Positions 18,931 to 28,808 of a DNA stretch of 64,000 nt are shown here, in pieces. The first letter of the stretch is position 1. Every line of letters begins with the position of its first letter. The notes beneath the pieces were generated by a model, which saw nothing but the letters and a program-made list of their open reading frames with translations, ran no database searches and had not been told where the DNA came from. The position numbers and the translations under genes were made by a program. The stretch is from positions 5,387-69,386 of the forward strand of contig JAPKMW010000060.1 of the NCBI GenBank assembly GCA_026645575.1, given 5' to 3'. The stretch comes from Caldilineaceae bacterium. Lineage in GTDB: Bacteria; Chloroflexota; Anaerolineae; Caldilineales; Caldilineaceae.

Positions 18931-20016
18931 TTATTGCATGGCCGCAACCAGATGGCTCTTGGCTTCTTCTAGCGCCGCATCCGGGGCCGGGAAGTAGCCA
19001 GCGCCAATCACTTCTTCGTCAACATAGGTCAGGTAGAAGTTGATGAAAGCGCCAACCTGCGGCTTTTCGTTAATAATGGCCGCATCCGAGTAGATGAAGA
19101 GCGGGCGAGCCAACGGGTAGGTGCCGTTGTCTACATTCTCAACCGTGCCTTCAACACCATTAACCGTGGACAACTTCAGGGCGCCGGTATTTTCGTTGTA
19201 GTAGGCATAGCCGAAGTAACCGATGGCATTCTTGTCACCTTGCACACCTTGTGACAAAACATTGTCATTTTCGCTCAGTTGCAGGTTGCCAGCATCAAGC
19301 AATTTGGCTGAGCCTTCGTCACCAAAGGTCTCTTCCATGACCGCTTCGACGAAATAGTCGAAGGTGCCGCTGTCGGTGCCGGGGCTGAAGCGCAGCACCG
19401 GTTCGGCCGGCCAGCTCGGATCTACATCCGACCAGTTCACTACATCAGCCGAGAAGAGTTTGGCAACTTGTTCAACCGTCAAATCACTTACCCAGTCATT
19501 GGCCGGGTTCAACACAATGGCTAACGCATCGGTGCCAACGCGGAATTCAATTGGTTCGCGGTTGATGGCTTTGCAACTTTCGATTTCGGTATCGCGGATC
19601 GGGCGGCTGGCATTGGCAATGTCAGTTTCGCCGGCGACGCAGAAGCGCTCGAAACCGGCGCCAGTGCCAACGCTGTCAATGGTGATGTTGCCAGCATAGC
19701 CTTCGTCAACAAAGCGATTGGCCATCGCTTCGGTCAGCGGGAAGACCGTGGAGCTGCCGGCAGTGATAATGTCACCGGTCACTTCCAACGGGTTGACTTC
19801 CGGCAATTCGACCATGCCGCCGGCCGCCGCCGTCTCGGTGGTGGCAACGGTTTCCGTCATGGCAACGGTCTCCGTCATGGCTTCACTAGCCGCTGGGGCC
19901 GCTTCTTCTTTGGTAGCTTCAGCCGCGGGGGCCGCCGGAGCGGTGGCAGCCGGGGCGCAAGCAGCCAGGGCTAACACCAGCACAAGCAACAACATGAAAA
20001 TTCTAGTACGAAACAT
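18931..20016 (-). CDS. pstS: PstS, phosphate-binding lipoprotein
   Basis: 361 residues. The lipoprotein signal has lipobox LAAC with Cys at residue 20, followed by a low-complexity Ala/Glu/Thr linker (residues 21-75). The binding domain begins GDIITAGSSTVFPLTEAMA and has the phosphate loops DIANASRPI and FSPGTDSGTFDYF, then NAIGYFGYAYY in the C-terminal half. It captures phosphate outside the membrane for PstC/PstA. A strong ribosome site (AAAGGAG) and a Pho-box promoter precede it. A second, permuted PstS-like domain is fused to PstA two genes downstream. Confidence 0.96.
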   Translation of the reverse strand: MFRTRIFMLLLVLVLALAACAPAATAPAAPAAEATKEEAAPAASEAMTETVAMTETVATTETAAAGGMVELPEVNPLEVTGDIITAGSSTVFPLTEAMANRFVDEGYAGNITIDSVGTGAGFERFCVAGETDIANASRPIRDTEIESCKAINREPIEFRVGTDALAIVLNPANDWVSDLTVEQVAKLFSADVVNWSDVDPSWPAEPVLRFSPGTDSGTFDYFVEAVMEETFGDEGSAKLLDAGNLQLSENDNVLSQGVQGDKNAIGYFGYAYYNENTGALKLSTVNGVEGTVENVDNGTYPLARPLFIYSDAAIINEKPQVGAFINFYLTYVDEEVIGAGYFPAPDAALEEAKSHLVAAMQ

Positions 20017-20142
20017 CGGGTTACGACTCCTTTACTCTGTCATAGTTTACAAAATTGATAATTATTCGTTTTTTTGCGCAATTGTCGTAGAGTTAGCTGA
20101 GAAGTTCATCAAATCACTTCTGACAAAGAGGGTAAAGGAGAG

Positions 20143-20182
20143 ATATTAACAAGTTGCACTAGCCATGTTAATTGTTTGTTAA
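20143..20182 (-). promoter_or_regulatory. Pho-box promoter of pstS
   Basis: Reading the minus strand, TTAACA occurs twice with an exact 11-bp period (20177-20182 and 20166-20171). The second copy lies where a -35 would be, 17 bp before a -10-like TAATAT (20143-20148). Direct TTAACA-type repeats with 11-bp spacing are the known site pattern of PhoP in Gram-positives, so the response regulator at 22737 is the likely activator. Start of transcription would be near 20136. Confidence 0.7.
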
Positions 20183-20222
20183 TAAAAAAATGCGCTTTGT
20201 AAATGGTTGTCAACAAAAACCA

Positions 20223-20268
20223 GTAGTCGCGTAGTCGTGTAGTCGTGTAGTCGTGTAGTCGCGTAGTT
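20223..20268. repeat. 8-bp tandem repeat (GTAGTCGY, about 5.75 copies)
   Basis: Units start at 20223, 20231, 20239, 20247, 20255 and a partial one at 20263. It occupies the 324-bp gap between pstS and phoR, upstream of the Pho-box promoter. Copy number of such arrays is usually unstable. Confidence 0.85.
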
Positions 20269-20340
20269 AAGAGTCGGCCTAGGGCAATTCCGTCTATCTT
20301 GCGGGTCTGCTGAAACTAGAGGCATAAGCTTAGGGCGAGA

Positions 20341-22254
20341 CTACGGCTCAGGTAGGGCGAGGGGGCGGTTCGTCACTTCGGCCAGCGGCAAGGTGAAGAA
20401 GAAGGTGCTGCCCTTGCCCACCCGGCTTTCGACCCAAATGCGCCCGCCGTGGGCCTGGACAATGTGCTTAGCAATCGCCAACCCCAATCCTGTACCGCCA
20501 CCGGAGCGAGAGCGGTCGGCCTTATAGAAGCGCTCAAAGACGCGTGGCAGATCCTCCGGTGCAATCCCCACACCAGTGTCTGCTACCTTGACCAAGAGCG
20601 CCTGGTGATCGCTGGTGGTGGCGGAAACAGAAATTACCCCTTTGGGTGGGGTAAACTTAATCGCATTATGAATGAGATTTGTTAATACTTGTTCAACACG
20701 GCTACCATCGACATAGACAGTCGGTAGTTCAGGCAGTGCTTCAACCTGTAGTGTCAACTGGGCACGTGTTGCTTGGGCCTGGAGCCGCTCCACAGCCCGG
20801 CGTAGGAGAGGAAAGGAGGCAGTTTTTGTTAATTGTAGGGAGGCTTTCCCCGACTCAATGCGCGCCAGGTCGAGTAACTCCTGCACCATCTGTGACAGGG
20901 CATCAACTTCCACCTCCATGTGACGCAGAAAGCGGTGGGCGGCTTCGCTATCATCCAGGGCGCCATCGCTCAAGGTTTCGACCAGGGCGCGCAACGAGGC
21001 GATAGGGGTGCGTAATTCGTGAGAGATGTTGCTAATAAAATCCTGACGCACCGTCTGAAGTTGGTGAAGGCGCGTTAGATCCTGGAAGACGACCAGATAG
21101 CCGCGATCATCACCGCGCAGAAAAGGGGTGACAACCATGCGTAAAAAGCGTTCGCGATCCAATTCCAGGAGCGCTGTCTCATTCCCACCTGACTGCTGAC
21201 AACGGGCAAAGACTTCAACAATCCGATGATCACGCACAGCTTGAACAAAGGTGTGTTTCAAGGCCCGTTCCGGCGTTGTCTTCAAAATTTGGGCCGCTGC
21301 CGGATTAAGCAGGCGAACACGCCCATGCCGGTTGACAATCAAGACGCCATCGGTCATGACATGGAGAACGGTGTGCAGCCGGTCTTTTTCTCTGGCCCGT
21401 TTGGTGATCTGCCGCTGCAATTTTTCCGCCATTCGATTAAAAGCGCGCACCAACTGCCCAATCTCACCACCGCTGAGGGAAAGGGTGCGCGCCGCCAGAT
21501 CACCCTGGCTAATCCGTTCAGCGGCTTGCGTCAGGCGGCGGAGGGTTGCGGCCGTCCGCTCCACTTGCCAGATCAGCAGCGCAAGCATGAGGAACGCCAC
21601 CAGTAGAATCGGTGGCATGATCGTCCCCCGTAATTGCGCTAGATTGCTTTGTATGGTAGGCAGAGGATAGGCGACGCGTAATAAGCCTAAGCGTTCCTGA
21701 CCTTGCTGCACCAATGCCACCACCACGAGCGCTTGCCGGCCTAAGACAGCATCGTATTGGGTTACGCTACTCAACCCTGTGGGCAAAGCCGCTTGCACCT
21801 CAGGGAGATCGCCAAGTTGCTCACCCACAGCGGCGCTTGTGTGCGAATCGGCCAGCACGTCACCGTCAAGCGTAAGTAACGCCGCATGAGCATTTGTCAG
21901 CAGCGTCCATTCCTGTAACCGGCGTTGGAGAGAGAGCGCATTTTCTTGCCAGACCGAGGACAGAGCGCCACTGCGAACAAAGCGCAGCGTCTGCTGCTCG
22001 GCAGTGGCAACCAACCGGGTCAGATACCATTGATTCACCTGGTAGGAAAGATAGAGGCTGACGCCAATCATCAGGAGCAAAATCAGGATGGCATAGCCAA
22101 AGGCAGCACGCCAGCGCAGTTGCGTGAGTGCCGGGAAAGTTCTAAGATTTTCTGCGCGCCACGGCAACGACCAAAGGCGTTCCTTTTGTCGTACAAACCA
22201 AGGGGAATCAAACCATTTCGCCAGGCGTGGACCAAAATCTAGCTTTTTTTCCAT
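20341..22254 (-). CDS. phoR: PhoR-type membrane sensor histidine kinase
   Basis: About 637 residues from ATG 22254, preceded by GAGGAG; the longer open frame lacks support. The order is: a short cytoplasmic N-terminus, helix 1 (residues ~50-72), an outer sensor domain of ~135 residues, helix 2 (about 215-235), HAMP, PAS ([20 protein letters not shown]), HisKA ([20 protein letters not shown]) and HATPase ([36 protein letters not shown]). This is the PhoR architecture. The pairing with the OmpR-type regulator upstream and pst genes downstream supports phosphate sensing. It has its own leader of ~480 bp, separated from phoB by a terminator. Confidence 0.88.
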   Translation of the reverse strand: MEKKLDFGPRLAKWFDSPWFVRQKERLWSLPWRAENLRTFPALTQLRWRAAFGYAILILLLMIGVSLYLSYQVNQWYLTRLVATAEQQTLRFVRSGALSSVWQENALSLQRRLQEWTLLTNAHAALLTLDGDVLADSHTSAAVGEQLGDLPEVQAALPTGLSSVTQYDAVLGRQALVVVALVQQGQERLGLLRVAYPLPTIQSNLAQLRGTIMPPILLVAFLMLALLIWQVERTAATLRRLTQAAERISQGDLAARTLSLSGGEIGQLVRAFNRMAEKLQRQITKRAREKDRLHTVLHVMTDGVLIVNRHGRVRLLNPAAAQILKTTPERALKHTFVQAVRDHRIVEVFARCQQSGGNETALLELDRERFLRMVVTPFLRGDDRGYLVVFQDLTRLHQLQTVRQDFISNISHELRTPIASLRALVETLSDGALDDSEAAHRFLRHMEVEVDALSQMVQELLDLARIESGKASLQLTKTASFPLLRRAVERLQAQATRAQLTLQVEALPELPTVYVDGSRVEQVLTNLIHNAIKFTPPKGVISVSATTSDHQALLVKVADTGVGIAPEDLPRVFERFYKADRSRSGGGTGLGLAIAKHIVQAHGGRIWVESRVGKGSTFFFTLPLAEVTNRPLALPEP

Positions 22255-22307
22255 GAACTCCTCATGATAAGTACACTGTTCAGTAAGTCTTTTGGGATTT
22301 TGGCGTC

Positions 22308-22373
22308 GGGCACGAAGTGTGGCAAACAAATTGGTCACACCGAAACCCATTGGTCGTGCCACACTTCATGCCC
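22308..22373. repeat. Inverted repeat upstream of phoR
   Basis: Arms 22308-22324 and 22357-22373 (GGGCACGAAGTGTGGCA) match with one mismatch across a 32-nt loop, 54 nt upstream of phoR. Confidence 0.6.
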
Positions 22374-22432
22374 CTACGAGATGCCCCTACGAGATGCCCC
22401 TACGAGATGCCCCTACGAGATGCCCCTACGAG
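22368..22432. repeat. Five perfect 13-bp tandem repeats (ATGCCCCTACGAG)
   Basis: Units at 22368, 22381, 22394, 22407 and 22420 are identical. The array overlaps the right arm of the adjacent inverted repeat and lies in the phoR leader. The first unit seems to have grown from that arm by slippage. Confidence 0.92.
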
Positions 22433-22605
22433 AATACCGAAAAACTTAGTGAACAGAGTAATAAGTCGGTCATATTAGGTAACCAGGTGTCGTTGAACGG
22501 GCAATGTTTTGGGTTGGAATGACGAGCTACTGACGACTCGCTGTTCGACCCATTGTATATCGCAATCATATATCGCAAAAACATTTTTTGCCGTAAGTCT
22601 ACTCT

Positions 22606-22658
22606 AGTATAAACAGATAAATTAACAATGATGGTGTAAATTTTTAACAATATGTTAA
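22606..22658 (-). promoter_or_regulatory. Possible phoR promoter with TTAACA-type sites
   Basis: TTAACA occurs on the + strand at 22622 and 22644 (22 bp apart, two helical turns) and in inverted form at 22653-22658. A minus-strand -10-like TATACT lies at 22606-22611. The sites resemble those at pstS, suggesting PhoB/PhoP input, but orientation and -35 are not clean. Confidence 0.35.
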
Positions 22659-22662
22659 TAAA

Positions 22663-22690
22663 AAGGCCGACCCATTTATGGGTCGGCCTT
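22663..22690 (-). terminator. Intrinsic terminator of phoB
   Basis: Perfect 13-bp stem (AAGGCCGACCCAT) with a 2-nt loop, followed on the minus strand by TTTTTA, 46 nt after the phoB stop. Confidence 0.85.
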
Positions 22691-22736
22691 ACGACTGCTG
22701 TATGTTCATTGTTAACGGCGGCAGGTAAAGTGATCT

Positions 22737-23489
22737 TTAGCCATCAAACCGATAGCCAACGCCACGCACCGTCACCAGACGCATAGGGTTGGCCGCATCA
22801 TCCTCGATTTTCTCGCGCAGCCAGCGCACATGGACATCAACCGTGCGGCTGCCGCCATCATAATCCCAGCCCCAAACCCGTTCCAAAATCAGATCGCGAC
22901 TCAAAACAATGCCCCGGTTGCGCGCCATAAAGACTAGGAGTTCAAACTCTTTTGGCTTTAAGTGAAAAACCACATCGCGGAAAATGACTTCATGGCGACT
23001 TAGATCAATGATGAGATCTGTAAAAACCATGCGTTCCAACGGGAAGTCGGCTGGCCCATTGTTCTCTTGTTGGGTCGCCGTCACTTCGGCGCGCACCAGC
23101 CGCACCCGGCGCAACAAGGCTTTCACCCGCGCCATCAATTCCCGCATACTAAAGGGCTTGGTGAGATAATCATCCGCCCCTACTTCCAGCCCAACAATTT
23201 TGTCGATCTCATCCGCCTTTGCGGTCAGAAAGAGAATCGGCAGACTCATCTCTTGACGCAAGATACGGCAAACTTCAAAACCGTCCAACCCCGGCAACAT
23301 TACATCCAGGATCATCAGATCGGGATCGACAGCACGGGCAATTTCCAACGCCTTCAAGCCATCTTTGGCTGTGCTGACGCTGTACCCCTGTTTCGTCAAA
23401 TTATATTCCAACGTATCCAGCAGCGCTGGTTCATCCTCGACCACTAGCACCTTGGGGTTGCCCCCATTCGGCAGCACCATTGCAGTCAT
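22737..23489 (-). CDS. phoB: PhoB/PhoP-type response regulator (OmpR family)
   Basis: 250 residues. The receiver domain has the acidic pocket (VVEDEP), phospho-acceptor Asp in [16 protein letters not shown], Thr/Ser in LFLTAKAD and Lys in [12 protein letters not shown]. The winged helix (residues ~150-250) has [20 protein letters not shown] and the recognition segment [15 protein letters not shown], ending [10 protein letters not shown]. Upstream of phoR and the pst genes it is the likely activator at TTAACA repeats. A 13-residue N-terminal extension precedes the usual start; AAGGATG lies ~10 nt before ATG 23489. Confidence 0.88.
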   Translation of the reverse strand: MTAMVLPNGGNPKVLVVEDEPALLDTLEYNLTKQGYSVSTAKDGLKALEIARAVDPDLMILDVMLPGLDGFEVCRILRQEMSLPILFLTAKADEIDKIVGLEVGADDYLTKPFSMRELMARVKALLRRVRLVRAEVTATQQENNGPADFPLERMVFTDLIIDLSRHEVIFRDVVFHLKPKEFELLVFMARNRGIVLSRDLILERVWGWDYDGGSRTVDVHVRWLREKIEDDAANPMRLVTVRGVGYRFDG

Positions 23490-23806
23490 GTCTTCTTACA
23501 TCCTTATTGCTCCGGATCACTTCCCACGCCACCCTTGGCAACCCACTGTTGCGCAGTCAATGGGCCAAATCGAGACGGGAGCGATCACAACCATGCTTTC
23601 AGCTATACTCTATCGACATTCTGCACGCTTTGTTGGTGTACGGCCATTATAGTTGGTGGCGCGGATAGCCGCCAAATCAGCCGGGGTGAATCTGCACAAT
23701 CTTCACTCGATCTTGGTAAGCGGCATTGTGGATGGTAAGATAGCAGCCACACGATTCTTTAATGATCGATGCCCCTAAGTCCAGTCTATTGCACGAGGAG
23801 CAGCCA
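23490..23806. other. Intergenic region between divergent phoB and amidohydrolase
   Basis: 317 bp shared by two divergent genes. It must hold both promoters, but I see no clear -10/-35 pair, hairpin or repeat. Three overlapping short + strand frames here look like chance. Confidence 0.5.
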
Positions 23807-25198
23807 ATGACGACACGCCTGATACAACATGCCGAATTGCTTTTAACCATGGACAGCACTCGACGCGAGTTGCGCGACGGTGCGCTGGTGATCGAAGACA
23901 ATCAAATTGTCTGGGTGGGTCAATCAAGCGATCTACCGCCGACGTTCGCTGCCCAGGCCACCGAGCAGATCAATGCACGGGGCAAGTTGGTAATGCCAGG
24001 GATGGTCAATACACACCACCACTTCTACCAAACCCTGACGCGCGCCATTCCGGCGGCGCAAGATGCGGTCCTCTTTGACTGGTTGAAGACGCTCTATCCA
24101 ATCTGGGCGGAATTGACGCCGGACGATGTACGGATCAGCACACAAACCGCCCTGACCGAACTGCTCCTCAGCGGCTGCACCACCAGCAGCGATCACCACT
24201 ATCTCTGGCCCAATGGTTCCCGCCTGGATGATCAGTTTGCGGCGGCTGAACTGGTGGGTGTACGGTTTCATGGCGCCCGCGGCAGCATGAGTTTGGGCGA
24301 AAGCCAGGGCGGTCTGCCCCCCGATCGGGTGACAGAAGACGAAGCGGCCATCCTGCGTGATTGCCGGCGCGTGGTCGAAACGTATCACAACGCCAATCGC
24401 TTTGCCATGCGCCGGGTTGTCATTGCCCCGTGCAGCCCCTTTAGCGTCACCCCGGAATTGATGCGCGAGAGCGCTGCCCTGGCGCGCAGCTTTGGCCCGG
24501 CCATGAATGTGCATCTTCATACCCACCTGGCCGAAACCAAAGATGAAGAGGAATTTTGCTTGGAGCGCTTTGGCTATCGCCCTGGCGATTATGCCGAAAT
24601 TCTCGACTGGACGGGGGATGATGTCTGGCACGCGCATTGCGTCCATCTCAACCCGGCAGAGATCAATCTCTTTGCCCATACCCACACCGGCGTTGCCCAC
24701 TGCCCCACCAGCAACATGCGCTTGGCCAGCGGCATTGCTCCGGTGCGCGCCATGTTGGATGCCGGCGTCCTCGTCGGTCTAGGGGTCGATGGCAGCGCCA
24801 GCAATGACAGCAGCCATATGTTGGCGGAAGCACGGCAAGCCTTGTTGTTACAACGCGTGATGGGCAACCCAATGGCGATGAAGGCGCGGGAGGCGTTGGC
24901 CGTGGCAACCCTGTGCGGCGCCGATGTGTTGGGACGTGATGACATTGGCGCTTTGGCTCCCGGTATGGCTGCCGACATCATCGCCTTTGACCTGACCACA
25001 CTGGACTATGCCGGCGCCGCCGTGCATGATCCCGTGGCGGCGCTGCTCTTCTGTGCGCCGCAAAAGGTCAATTTTGCGATGGTTAATGGACGGATCTTGG
25101 TCGAGGATGGACAATTGCGCAATGGCGATCTGGCGCAGTTGGCGGAACGCCACAATCAGGCCGCCAAACAGTTGTTGGTACGCGCTGGGGTGGCGTAA
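23807..25198 (+). CDS. 8-oxoguanine deaminase-like amidohydrolase (TRZ/ATZ family)
   Basis: 463 residues from ATG 23807 with GAGGAG (23795-23800). Metal-dependent hydrolase of the amidohydrolase superfamily. The HxH of strand 1 is VNTHHHFYQTLTRA (residues ~68-81), a substrate-binding HLHTHLAET is near 235, the zinc His is in WHAHCVHL, and the Asp is in GLGVDGSASNDSSHML. The SASND and YLWPNGSRLDDQ segments are typical of the branch with 8-oxoguanine deaminase and hydroxyatrazine-type hydrolases. The likely reaction is hydrolytic deamination of an oxidised purine or similar ring. It stands alone and is followed by a large palindrome with a T-run. Confidence 0.82.
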   Translation: MTTRLIQHAELLLTMDSTRRELRDGALVIEDNQIVWVGQSSDLPPTFAAQATEQINARGKLVMPGMVNTHHHFYQTLTRAIPAAQDAVLFDWLKTLYPIWAELTPDDVRISTQTALTELLLSGCTTSSDHHYLWPNGSRLDDQFAAAELVGVRFHGARGSMSLGESQGGLPPDRVTEDEAAILRDCRRVVETYHNANRFAMRRVVIAPCSPFSVTPELMRESAALARSFGPAMNVHLHTHLAETKDEEEFCLERFGYRPGDYAEILDWTGDDVWHAHCVHLNPAEINLFAHTHTGVAHCPTSNMRLASGIAPVRAMLDAGVLVGLGVDGSASNDSSHMLAEARQALLLQRVMGNPMAMKAREALAVATLCGADVLGRDDIGALAPGMAADIIAFDLTTLDYAGAAVHDPVAALLFCAPQKVNFAMVNGRILVEDGQLRNGDLAQLAERHNQAAKQLLVRAGVA

Positions 25199-25205
25199 CA
25201 CGAAC

Positions 25206-25281
25206 CGTCCCGTAGGGACGCCTGAGTTTAGGTTTTGAACCAAAATGATTATTTCCTAAACTCAGGCGTCCCTACGGGACG
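25206..25281. terminator. 27-bp perfect inverted repeat, family member with 52794-52860
   Basis: Arms 25206-25232 and 25255-25281 are perfectly complementary; each begins or ends with the sub-palindrome CGTCCCGTAGGGACG, so each arm can also fold on itself. TTTTTT follows at 25290-25295. It lies between convergent genes and could end both. A near copy is at 52794-52860. Confidence 0.8.
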
Positions 25282-25294
25282 GGATGATTCTTTT

Positions 25295-27136
25295 TTAAGG
25301 AATGATCAACTGCTGACCGACATAGATGAAATTAACATTTGCAATGTTATTCACTGTTGCCAATGTGTTGACATCTACGCCATACAGCCCACAGATATAG
25401 CTCAACGTTTCACCGGGGGCGACGGTGTGTGTGCGCTGGGTGGCTGGGACGGTCGTCGGCGCTGGCGCGGGTTGGACGGGTTGCGCGACGGGGGCCGGTT
25501 GGGCTGGCTGTACGGGCTGTGCAACGGGCGCCGCCGCGCAGCCAGGGATCTGTAGCACTTGCCCAACATAGATGAGATTGGCATTTTGGATCCCGTTGGC
25601 GGACATCAGATCATGGACGGAAACGCCATAGCGCTGGGCGATCCACCCCAAAATGTCGCCGGGCTGCACGGTGTAGCTACAAGCCGAGCCGCCGGGATGG
25701 GGCGCCGGATGTGACGGCTGGGACGCTCCTGTACAACCCCGTAGACTAATCGCATCCAGATTCAGATCCATCTCGACCTCAGTAACGCCCCATTTCTTCC
25801 AGCCACGGATAAAGAGCATAATCTCGCTGTTTTGCGGTGTGAAGCGCACCGTATAGCTGCGGATACCGCTGGGGCTGGTACGATTCTGAATGTCGCCAAA
25901 GTTGACTGTCGTCCAGTTGCTCACCTGGCTCCAGTCAGGGTTGTGGCCAGCAGTGTAGCCCCATTGCGCCTCAAAACGATGGGGATCATCTTCATTGCCA
26001 ACGCCACGCAACAGACCTTTGATGGTCAGTTCATATTCCTTGCCCGGTTGTAACCACCCAATCCGTTGGTAGATGCCGGCATAGCGATCTGCATCGGCGG
26101 GGTAGACACCTTTGGTGTTGATCTCGATCAACTGGGCATGACCACCCTCGGCAATGACTGGCGGCCATTGGTCGTCATAGAAGCCATAGTTGGCCGCGCC
26201 ACCATTGGTAAAGTAGCCCCAGCTTTTGCCCACATGCCCAACCGCTACGGGATTGAAGCCCTGTTCAAAGCCGCCATTGTAGATCAAATCCTTGTCGCTA
26301 CAACTGCCGCCGGCAACCGGCGCCGGTTGCGGTTGTCCCACCGGTTGGGCCGGTGCGTTGGGATCAGGTCCGCCTGTACCATAGCCCTTGTGGTGATAGG
26401 GTGACGGCCCGGTCAACGCAATGGTGTCAAAGTTAACATCAATCTCTTCTTCCCCAATGCCCCACTTCTTCCAGACACGGATGTAAATTGTCAGGTAATC
26501 GGCCTCCGCCTTGATGCGGGTGGCATAGGCGCTAAAGCCGCCGGGCGACTCACGGGGGTAGTAATTATCCCAACCCACATCCTGCCAGTTGCTGACCCGT
26601 GTCCAATCGGCATAGTGACCGTTTGTCCAGCCAACTTGAACCCGATAGCGCCACGGGTCGCCATCCATCAGGGTCGTGCGGATCTGGCCTTTCAGGTTGA
26701 GCGTGTATTCCGCCCAATCGGTCACTGCCACCGTTTGGTAGAGGCCGGCATAACGATCATGTTCCGGGTTGCCGATCCCTTTGGTGTTGATCTCGATTAG
26801 TTGGCTATGGCCCCCATCGGCGACGGTTGGCGTCCATTGGTCATCATAGAAGCCATAGTTAGCGCCGCCGCCGTTGGTGAAGCATTGCCAGCCGACGCCG
26901 ACCGCCCCACAACCGGGTTGATTGCCAAAGCCCCGCTCAAAGTCGCCATTAACCAGAACATTGACATTCGAGGCGACCAGGGAATCAGGTGTGCCGGCGA
27001 CGACAACGCTCATGACCACCATGCCAACAATACAAACATGAATCAACCGTCGAATCGCAGGGGTGCGTTGAGTCCACCAGCGGAGGGTGCGACCCCAGCG
27101 CAACTGCATGAGGGTGCGCGCGAATTGACCCTGCAT
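25295..27136 (-). CDS. Secreted LysM protein with two tandem jelly-roll-like domains
   Basis: About 613 residues from ATG 27136 (AAGGAGAAG upstream). A membrane/signal segment is at residues ~30-50. Two homologous ~170-residue domains follow ([11 protein letters not shown] ... [16 protein letters not shown] and [11 protein letters not shown] ... [16 protein letters not shown]). Both contain LIEINTKG and end in a KKWG(I/V)xEVEMDxNxDxI strand, like carbohydrate-binding jelly rolls. Two LysM modules close the protein ([20 protein letters not shown] and [20 protein letters not shown]), joined by a Pro/Gln/Ala linker. LysM binds glycans such as peptidoglycan. A cell-surface binding or scaffold role is likely. 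The domain pair is an evident internal duplication. Confidence 0.85.
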   Translation of the reverse strand: MQGQFARTLMQLRWGRTLRWWTQRTPAIRRLIHVCIVGMVVMSVVVAGTPDSLVASNVNVLVNGDFERGFGNQPGCGAVGVGWQCFTNGGGANYGFYDDQWTPTVADGGHSQLIEINTKGIGNPEHDRYAGLYQTVAVTDWAEYTLNLKGQIRTTLMDGDPWRYRVQVGWTNGHYADWTRVSNWQDVGWDNYYPRESPGGFSAYATRIKAEADYLTIYIRVWKKWGIGEEEIDVNFDTIALTGPSPYHHKGYGTGGPDPNAPAQPVGQPQPAPVAGGSCSDKDLIYNGGFEQGFNPVAVGHVGKSWGYFTNGGAANYGFYDDQWPPVIAEGGHAQLIEINTKGVYPADADRYAGIYQRIGWLQPGKEYELTIKGLLRGVGNEDDPHRFEAQWGYTAGHNPDWSQVSNWTTVNFGDIQNRTSPSGIRSYTVRFTPQNSEIMLFIRGWKKWGVTEVEMDLNLDAISLRGCTGASQPSHPAPHPGGSACSYTVQPGDILGWIAQRYGVSVHDLMSANGIQNANLIYVGQVLQIPGCAAAPVAQPVQPAQPAPVAQPVQPAPAPTTVPATQRTHTVAPGETLSYICGLYGVDVNTLATVNNIANVNFIYVGQQLIIP

Positions 27137-27336
27137 AGATGCTTCTCCTTGATGATTGGGCAGCATAATCGTTTTAGTCATGCCACCGATGATTGCTCTG
27201 GCGTCCTATTAAGTACACCGAGGGTAGGAAAACAGGTGCTTTTCATAGGACAGAATGCGCTGTGATTGCTACCGTCAAAGTCCACTCATTGTCGCTGTAC
27301 AGCGAACGTTGACCGGCGCCAAGACGGGTTAGCGTG

Positions 27337-27365
27337 ATTATAGCACGCCATTTTCTAATGCGCAA
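27337..27365 (-). promoter_or_regulatory. Sigma-70 type promoter for the LysM gene
   Basis: On the minus strand TTGCGC (27360-27365), a 17-bp spacer and a perfect TATAAT (27337-27342). The leader to the LysM start would be ~190 nt. The gap 27137-27482 otherwise shows only short palindromes (for example CGCTGTACAGCG near 27294). Confidence 0.6.
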
Positions 27366-27482
27366 GAGGCAATTTTTTGCAATTTAATCTTGCAAATCTA
27401 CTTCTATGCGAATATTTAAGGTTCAATGAAACAAAAGCAATTCTGATATGCGAAGTTGGTTATTTTTGAGAAAGAAAACACC

Positions 27483-28694
27483 CTATTGATTGGGTAAAAG
27501 CAGCGCTAAATTACGTAGTACTTGCGCTAAAACCTGAATTGCCTGCCAATATTCAGTCAAATTAATATGTTCGTTGGGTGTATGATCAAGCGCGCTGTCG
27601 CCAGGGCCGTAAGCTAAGAGGGGACATTGCCAGGCCGGCCCCACTACATTCATGTCGCTTGTACCGCTCTTGACAACAAAGCTGGGCCGGGTTTCGGGAG
27701 CGATTTCGCGTATTGAACTGAGGAAAGCGCGCACCAGTACGCTGTTACGGTCACTACGCCATGCTGGCTCATGGGCATGGAAATAGAGGTTGACAGTCGT
27801 TAATGTCCCTTGGAGTTGAATTGGCGTTGCCACAAGCGGCTGGTGGCTGAACAGCGGCTCAGTGGCAACAATTCGCTGCCCCGCCCACTGGACAAGCTCG
27901 GTGACAAAGCCATCGGCGTCAAAGTCCAACGGCAGGCGGATACCGATTTGCGCTTTGACATGATCGTGCATGGCGGCATCCGTCGAGGTGTTCACTACGC
28001 GCAAACTGGGTAAAAGTTGGTCAAAAGTCTTGTCGCGCCCCTGGTTAAAACGCTCGGCATAGGCGCTGATCCAGTTCCAGAGATCGACGGCAACAGTGGC
28101 AACACCGGCATCAGGGCCGGCACTGTGGGCCATTGGTTGGCTGGCTTCTAGCTCCACCAAAATCCGCCCTTTGTACCCTAACGTTACCCGTTGCCAACTG
28201 CTCGGTTCACCAATCACACAGGCATGGGGAATCGGCGCTTGATTGCCGTCAAAGCGGTCGCGAATGAAGCGGGCGCCTTTGCTGGTCGCCGCCTCTTCTT
28301 CGACAGCGCCAACCACAACCACCCGCAAATTATTTTCCACGGCCCAGGCATGACCGGTCATGGCAGCGGCGCTGACAAAGGTCGCCAACGGCCCTTTGGC
28401 ATCGACCGCACCACGGCCATAGAGCAGCGCCGCCTCCCCATCGCCTTCAATGCGCACCGGAATATTGCCTGGCACGGTGTCGATATGACCAAGCAAGACC
28501 ACCGTATACGGCGCATCTTCCACGCCCAATTCTCCCACCGCATTGCCGGCCGCATCGACATAGGCGCGAGCATAGCCTAGCTGTTGCATCTGTTGCACCA
28601 ACCAGACGCTGGCCGTTGCTTCCTGGCGGGATAATGAAGGGATGGCAACCAGACCTTGCAGCAGGTCAATGGCTTGAGAACGGGCGAGTGTCAT
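27483..28694 (-). CDS. lysK: LysK, [LysW]-lysine (or ornithine) hydrolase
   Basis: 403 residues, an M20-family metallopeptidase. Zinc ligands appear as [10 protein letters not shown] (His near residue 69), [12 protein letters not shown], and [13 protein letters not shown]; the late His is in [13 protein letters not shown]. LysK frees lysine (or ornithine) from the gamma-carboxyl of the LysW C-terminal glutamate in the last step of the carrier-protein pathway. It follows lysJ after a 115-nt gap that holds a long hairpin. The name is supported by lysW, X, Y, Z and J in the same cluster. Confidence 0.92.
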   Translation of the reverse strand: MTLARSQAIDLLQGLVAIPSLSRQEATASVWLVQQMQQLGYARAYVDAAGNAVGELGVEDAPYTVVLLGHIDTVPGNIPVRIEGDGEAALLYGRGAVDAKGPLATFVSAAAMTGHAWAVENNLRVVVVGAVEEEAATSKGARFIRDRFDGNQAPIPHACVIGEPSSWQRVTLGYKGRILVELEASQPMAHSAGPDAGVATVAVDLWNWISAYAERFNQGRDKTFDQLLPSLRVVNTSTDAAMHDHVKAQIGIRLPLDFDADGFVTELVQWAGQRIVATEPLFSHQPLVATPIQLQGTLTTVNLYFHAHEPAWRSDRNSVLVRAFLSSIREIAPETRPSFVVKSGTSDMNVVGPAWQCPLLAYGPGDSALDHTPNEHINLTEYWQAIQVLAQVLRNLALLLPNQ

Positions 28695-28729
28695 AGGTGG
28701 TGATCGTTTCTAATGCAAAGCATGTGGTG

Positions 28730-28805
28730 CTAGGGGCGCGGATTTAGGCAACGCGGATTTTTATCCACAAACGAAAATCCGCGTTGCCTCAATCCGCGCC
28801 CCTAG
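28730..28805. repeat. Long inverted repeat between lysJ and lysK, with a DnaA-box-like loop
   Basis: Arms of ~32 bp (28730-28761 and 28773-28805, starting CTAGGGGCGCGGATT) match with a small asymmetry. The loop contains TTATCCACA (28761-28769), identical to the DnaA-box consensus. It lies inside the lys gene run, so it may reduce lysK transcription or protect lysJ mRNA. Confidence 0.75.
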
Positions 28806-28808
28806 ACA

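Noticed and set aside
20223..20268. CRISPR or iteron-type origin array
   Set aside because: 8-bp units without spacers and no replication genes nearby; a plain microsatellite-like repeat.
22368..22432. CRISPR-like array
   Set aside because: The 13-bp units are directly abutted without spacers, so it is a simple tandem repeat.
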